Shown piece by piece: positions 61,879-64,000 of a DNA stretch of 64,000 bases. This DNA is from an uncultured Tropicimonas sp. (GTDB lineage: Bacteria > Pseudomonadota > Alphaproteobacteria > Rhodobacterales > Rhodobacteraceae). Position 1 is the stretch's first letter. Every line of letters starts with the position of its first letter. A model generated the notes under the pieces. That model saw only the letters and a program-made list of their open reading frames with translations. It made no database searches and had not been told where the DNA came from. The stretch covers positions 86,280-150,279 of the forward strand of contig CANLZY010000014.1 of NCBI GenBank assembly GCA_947495685.1, read 5' to 3'. The position numbers and the translations under genes were made by a program.

Positions 61879-62505
61879 ATGGTCAGGTCTCGTCATTCCA
61901 GATTCGCCGCTGCCGCTAGCCTGCCCGTGCTTGTCTTTGCGGTTGTGCAGGCAAGCGCGACATTGCAGGACACTCCGGCCTTCAACCGGGACTTGCAAGT
62001 GCAGGGCCCTGGCGGGGCACCGCGGCCACTGCTGACGCGCGCAATGTACGATCAGGGCGAGTATTACTATCAGACGGCCTTTGCCTATGCCAATTACACG
62101 GCATCGCTGCTGCTGAAGGGCATGGACCCAACCGACCTGACGGTCGAGGACATGAGGGAACGATCCAGGCTGGCAAGGATCAATGGAGAACGCAGCCTCG
62201 AACACAATCCCGGAAATGTGCACGCGTGGATGCTGCTGGCTTCGACCTTCCGGTCAACCGGAGAGCCTGAACGAGCTTGGGATGCAATGAGGATTTCGAC
62301 AGAGCTTGCACCCTACTCGACAAGCCTTGCCTATCGACGGATCCTGTTCGTTGGCGGAGACCGTTCCGGGATCGAGCAAGGCGAGTGGCTTGAAGCTGCG
62401 ATCGAACGGGATATCCGTGTGTTGCGCAATTTCCAGCCCCGCACAATCGGAGTGATCGAGAGCCGATACCCGGACCTGTTGTCCATTGGCGAGGACGCTC
62501 AGTAA
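61879..62505 (+). CDS. Secreted TPR-like protein, function unknown
   Basis: About 208 residues. ATG at 61879 gives a good signal peptide (RFAAAASLPVLVFAVVQASA). The mature part is helical and includes one recognisable TPR-like pair (ALEHNPGNVHAWMLLAS-type; here SLEHNPGNVHAWMLLASTFR, TGEPERAWDAMRISTELAPY). It is divergent from the Wza gene, so a role in exopolysaccharide secretion is possible but unproven. Confidence 0.7.
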   Translation: MVRSRHSRFAAAASLPVLVFAVVQASATLQDTPAFNRDLQVQGPGGAPRPLLTRAMYDQGEYYYQTAFAYANYTASLLLKGMDPTDLTVEDMRERSRLARINGERSLEHNPGNVHAWMLLASTFRSTGEPERAWDAMRISTELAPYSTSLAYRRILFVGGDRSGIEQGEWLEAAIERDIRVLRNFQPRTIGVIESRYPDLLSIGEDAQ

Positions 62506-62526
62506 CGCTCCAGGGGATGGCTGGTG

Positions 62527-62850
62527 TCAAACGCCGCTACAGGAGGTCGTGAGCGGGCTGATCACATCGGGACTGTCGCAAAGGCAATCAGATGTATTGC
62601 TGCTGGTCACACAGCACGTCTCAAGCCAGGCCACATTTGACTGAAAGAGCTCCAGCAAGGCCTGATCGCCTCTGAACCACGCAAAAAGGGAATAGAAATT
62701 CAAGGTCCTGATCGTGCTGTTTATGGTTTGATCTGAACACGCCTGCTGTGCCACGCCATCCTGGGCGCACACGGCAAGGGCGACCGACAGCCCGAGAACC
62801 CGGAGTTGTCGAGACAGTGCAGGAAGAAACTGTTGGATCACACAGTACAT
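62527..62850 (-). CDS. Small secreted cysteine-rich protein
   Basis: A 107-residue protein with an N-terminal hydrophobic segment (LRVLGLSVALAVCAQDGVA) that looks like a signal peptide. The predicted mature part has six cysteines (QACSDQ, LETCCVTSS, SDCLCDSP, TTSCSGV), enough for three disulphide bonds. No family recognised. It is oriented toward the convergent TPR gene and abuts insertion-sequence debris upstream. Whether it is expressed is unknown. Confidence 0.5.
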   Translation of the reverse strand: MYCVIQQFLPALSRQLRVLGLSVALAVCAQDGVAQQACSDQTINSTIRTLNFYSLFAWFRGDQALLELFQSNVAWLETCCVTSSNTSDCLCDSPDVISPLTTSCSGV

Positions 62851-62941
62851 GCGCCTCTAGCCTGGTCGTTGACAGCCCTGTGTTTACTCGTCGGCCGCAA
62901 TTTCCCGCAAGCGTTGCATCAACATTAGCTTTCATTGGTAA

Positions 62942-62955
62942 GGCACTGTTGCAAA
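62942..62955 (+). mobile_element. IS6-family-like terminal sequence, probably a remnant
   Basis: GGCACTGTTGCAAA is the typical start of IS6/IS26-type terminal repeats. No matching transposase frame or second copy is seen near it, so it would be a relic or a chance match. Confidence 0.35.
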
Positions 62956-63091
62956 AGAGCTTCCGTTTGCGCGGGCTGGAAGGATGCACCATTGTTTGAA
63001 ACACTCGTTGTCGTATCAGCTCAATTCCCGAGCATCATTCGAACCTCGACATCGCCAGCAATGGTTCGGCGACCAGGTTCGATCCCCCATC

Positions 63092-64000
63092 GGCGTTGTT
63101 GCATTACCCACTCTTGAGGCGTGAGTTCCCCTTGCCCCACAGACGTCATGCCACGCGGGCTATCTCGGCGGTGCCGAGGTCGTTGAAACGGTTCATGAGA
63201 GCGATGCGAATGTGGATTTCGGCGGTCTGGCGGTCCGGGTCTCTCGCCATGATGCGTTCACCGAATGCCTTTAGGCAGCGCATCCACTGCCCGGCAGTGG
63301 TTTGCTTGCAAACCATGAGAGGGTCAGCCTCGATCCGGCTGCGGGCATGGTATCCGGTCCAGCGCTTCCAGAATGCCCGACCGTCGTGACGGGTGGCACG
63401 CAGTGTCTCGTTGCGGACTCGTGCAGCCGGGCAATCTTCCTTCCACGGGCGGCCGGTCTGGCGGATCGGGATGATCGGAATGGCTTGCCGCTCAATGATG
63501 GCGGTGTGGCAGCGGCGCGTGTCGCAGGCACCGTCGGCGGTGACCGTTCCAATCCGCTCGTCCGACGGGATCTGATCGAGCAGGTCCGGCAGCACAGGAA
63601 GCTGCGCGGGCACGATGCCGAGACGCTCGGTGCGGTCCTCGCCGATCCGGTGCATCCGGCCGCAGCCACATGGGCAATCAAGGCTCGCAGGCTCATGGAC
63701 GCGCTCGATGCGCGGCAAATCCGCGGGCAGATGGCCGAGGTTGTGCTGCCGTGTCCGTCGCGGTGTCGTGGCGGATGGCGCGGCTTGTTCCTTGCCGGTC
63801 TCGACCTGGGCGACGGCTGTTTCCAGATCCTCGACGGCCAGTTGCCGGCCGTCATCGCTCAACGTCTCGGACCGTTTGCCATGCACGACATGGTTCAACG
63901 CGGCCACGAGATGTTCCAGGCAACGGTTGGCTTCCTTCAGCGCACCGTTCTCCTGCAGCAACGCCAGCACGGCGGCGCGCTGGCTCTCGGGGATCGCGGA
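63092..64000. mobile_element. Composite insertion-sequence remnant (IS5-family end joined to IS66 tnpC)
   Basis: The left edge, GGCGTTGTTGCATTACCC (63092-63109), looks like an IS5-family terminal repeat. From there to about 63600 the minus strand encodes the C-terminal part of an IS5-family transposase; beyond it the sequence is the N-terminal part of an IS66 transposase, which runs past the window end. The join is near base 63600. No target duplication could be assessed. Confidence 0.6.
63146..64000 (-). pseudogene. In-frame hybrid of IS66 TnpC (N-part) and IS5-family transposase (C-part)
   Basis: The frame is open to the window edge and to the stop at 63146. The upstream portion (HGKRSETLSDDGRQLA, HNLGHLPADLPRIERVHEP, CPCGCGRMHRIGEDRTERL) is the zinc-finger region of IS66 transposases. 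At about base 63600 it switches to LPDLLDQIPSDERIGTVTAD and DTRRCHTAIIERQAIPIIPI, the catalytic C-terminus of IS5-family (DDE) transposases. Neither enzyme is complete: IS66 lacks its DDE core, and IS5 lacks its N-terminal half including the first catalytic Asp. The product is probably inactive; the frame happens to be intact. The true IS66 start lies beyond base 64000. Confidence 0.7.

Overview
The window looks like chromosome or large-replicon DNA from a marine alphaproteobacterium of the Rhodobacteraceae (Roseobacter group). The evidence is the GC-rich codon use, roseobacter-type gene families (creatinase, a VPEP/VPLPA-like sorting tail, a giant RTX-like protein, a seven-gene AAA/DUF1523-type cluster) and a CtrA-like box in front of flagellar genes. 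This assignment is inferred from gene content; no 16S or tRNA gene was seen.

Layout. 1-2.7 kb: the end of a malonyl-CoA synthetase gene and a creatinase. 2.9-5.7 kb: a GT4-GT2 fusion glycosyltransferase and a sulfotransferase. 5.7-12.8 kb: an MFS exporter with its DeoR regulator, a phytase-like secreted protein with a PEP-CTERM-type tail, an orphan peptide-type solute-binding protein, isopentenyl-diphosphate isomerase and an M20 deacylase. 13.0-20.0 kb: seven co-directional genes (coiled-coil protein, AAA+ ATPase, three small or medium membrane proteins, two large proteins of unknown function). This is the best candidate for an undescribed system. 20.2-22.8 kb: an ECF sigma factor translationally coupled to a membrane-spanning von Willebrand A protein whose cytoplasmic N-terminus may be the anti-sigma.

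23.4-31.5 kb: a compact flagellar island with two divergent operons. One reads fliL, a small coiled-coil gene, motE-like, motA and a large TPR/AMIN-like gene; the other reads fliF, fliH-like, fliN, fliP. A CtrA-like site lies between them. The rest of the flagellum must be encoded elsewhere.

31.6-45.8 kb: a sugar-acid catabolic region. A lactonase, an aldo-keto reductase of the L-fucose/L-galactose dehydrogenase type, a zinc dehydrogenase of the L-galactonate type and a tagaturonate reductase-like enzyme could take L-galactose (or L-fucose) to hexuronate intermediates. UxaC, KdgF, KduI, UxuB and UxuA then form a classical uronate/unsaturated-uronate route to 2-keto-3-deoxygluconate. Two GntR regulators and a hybrid sensor kinase are interspersed. 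No transporter, KDG kinase or aldolase lies in the window.

45.8-64 kb: an SDR with a TetR regulator that has a 34-bp perfect palindrome at its start, a 2528-residue RTX-like secreted protein, a quinone-oxidoreductase-like enzyme, and an exopolysaccharide block (GDP-L-fucose synthesis, a glycosyltransferase, an initiating sugar transferase, a Wza-type export lipoprotein). The window ends in insertion-sequence debris, including an in-frame hybrid of an IS66 and an IS5-family transposase.
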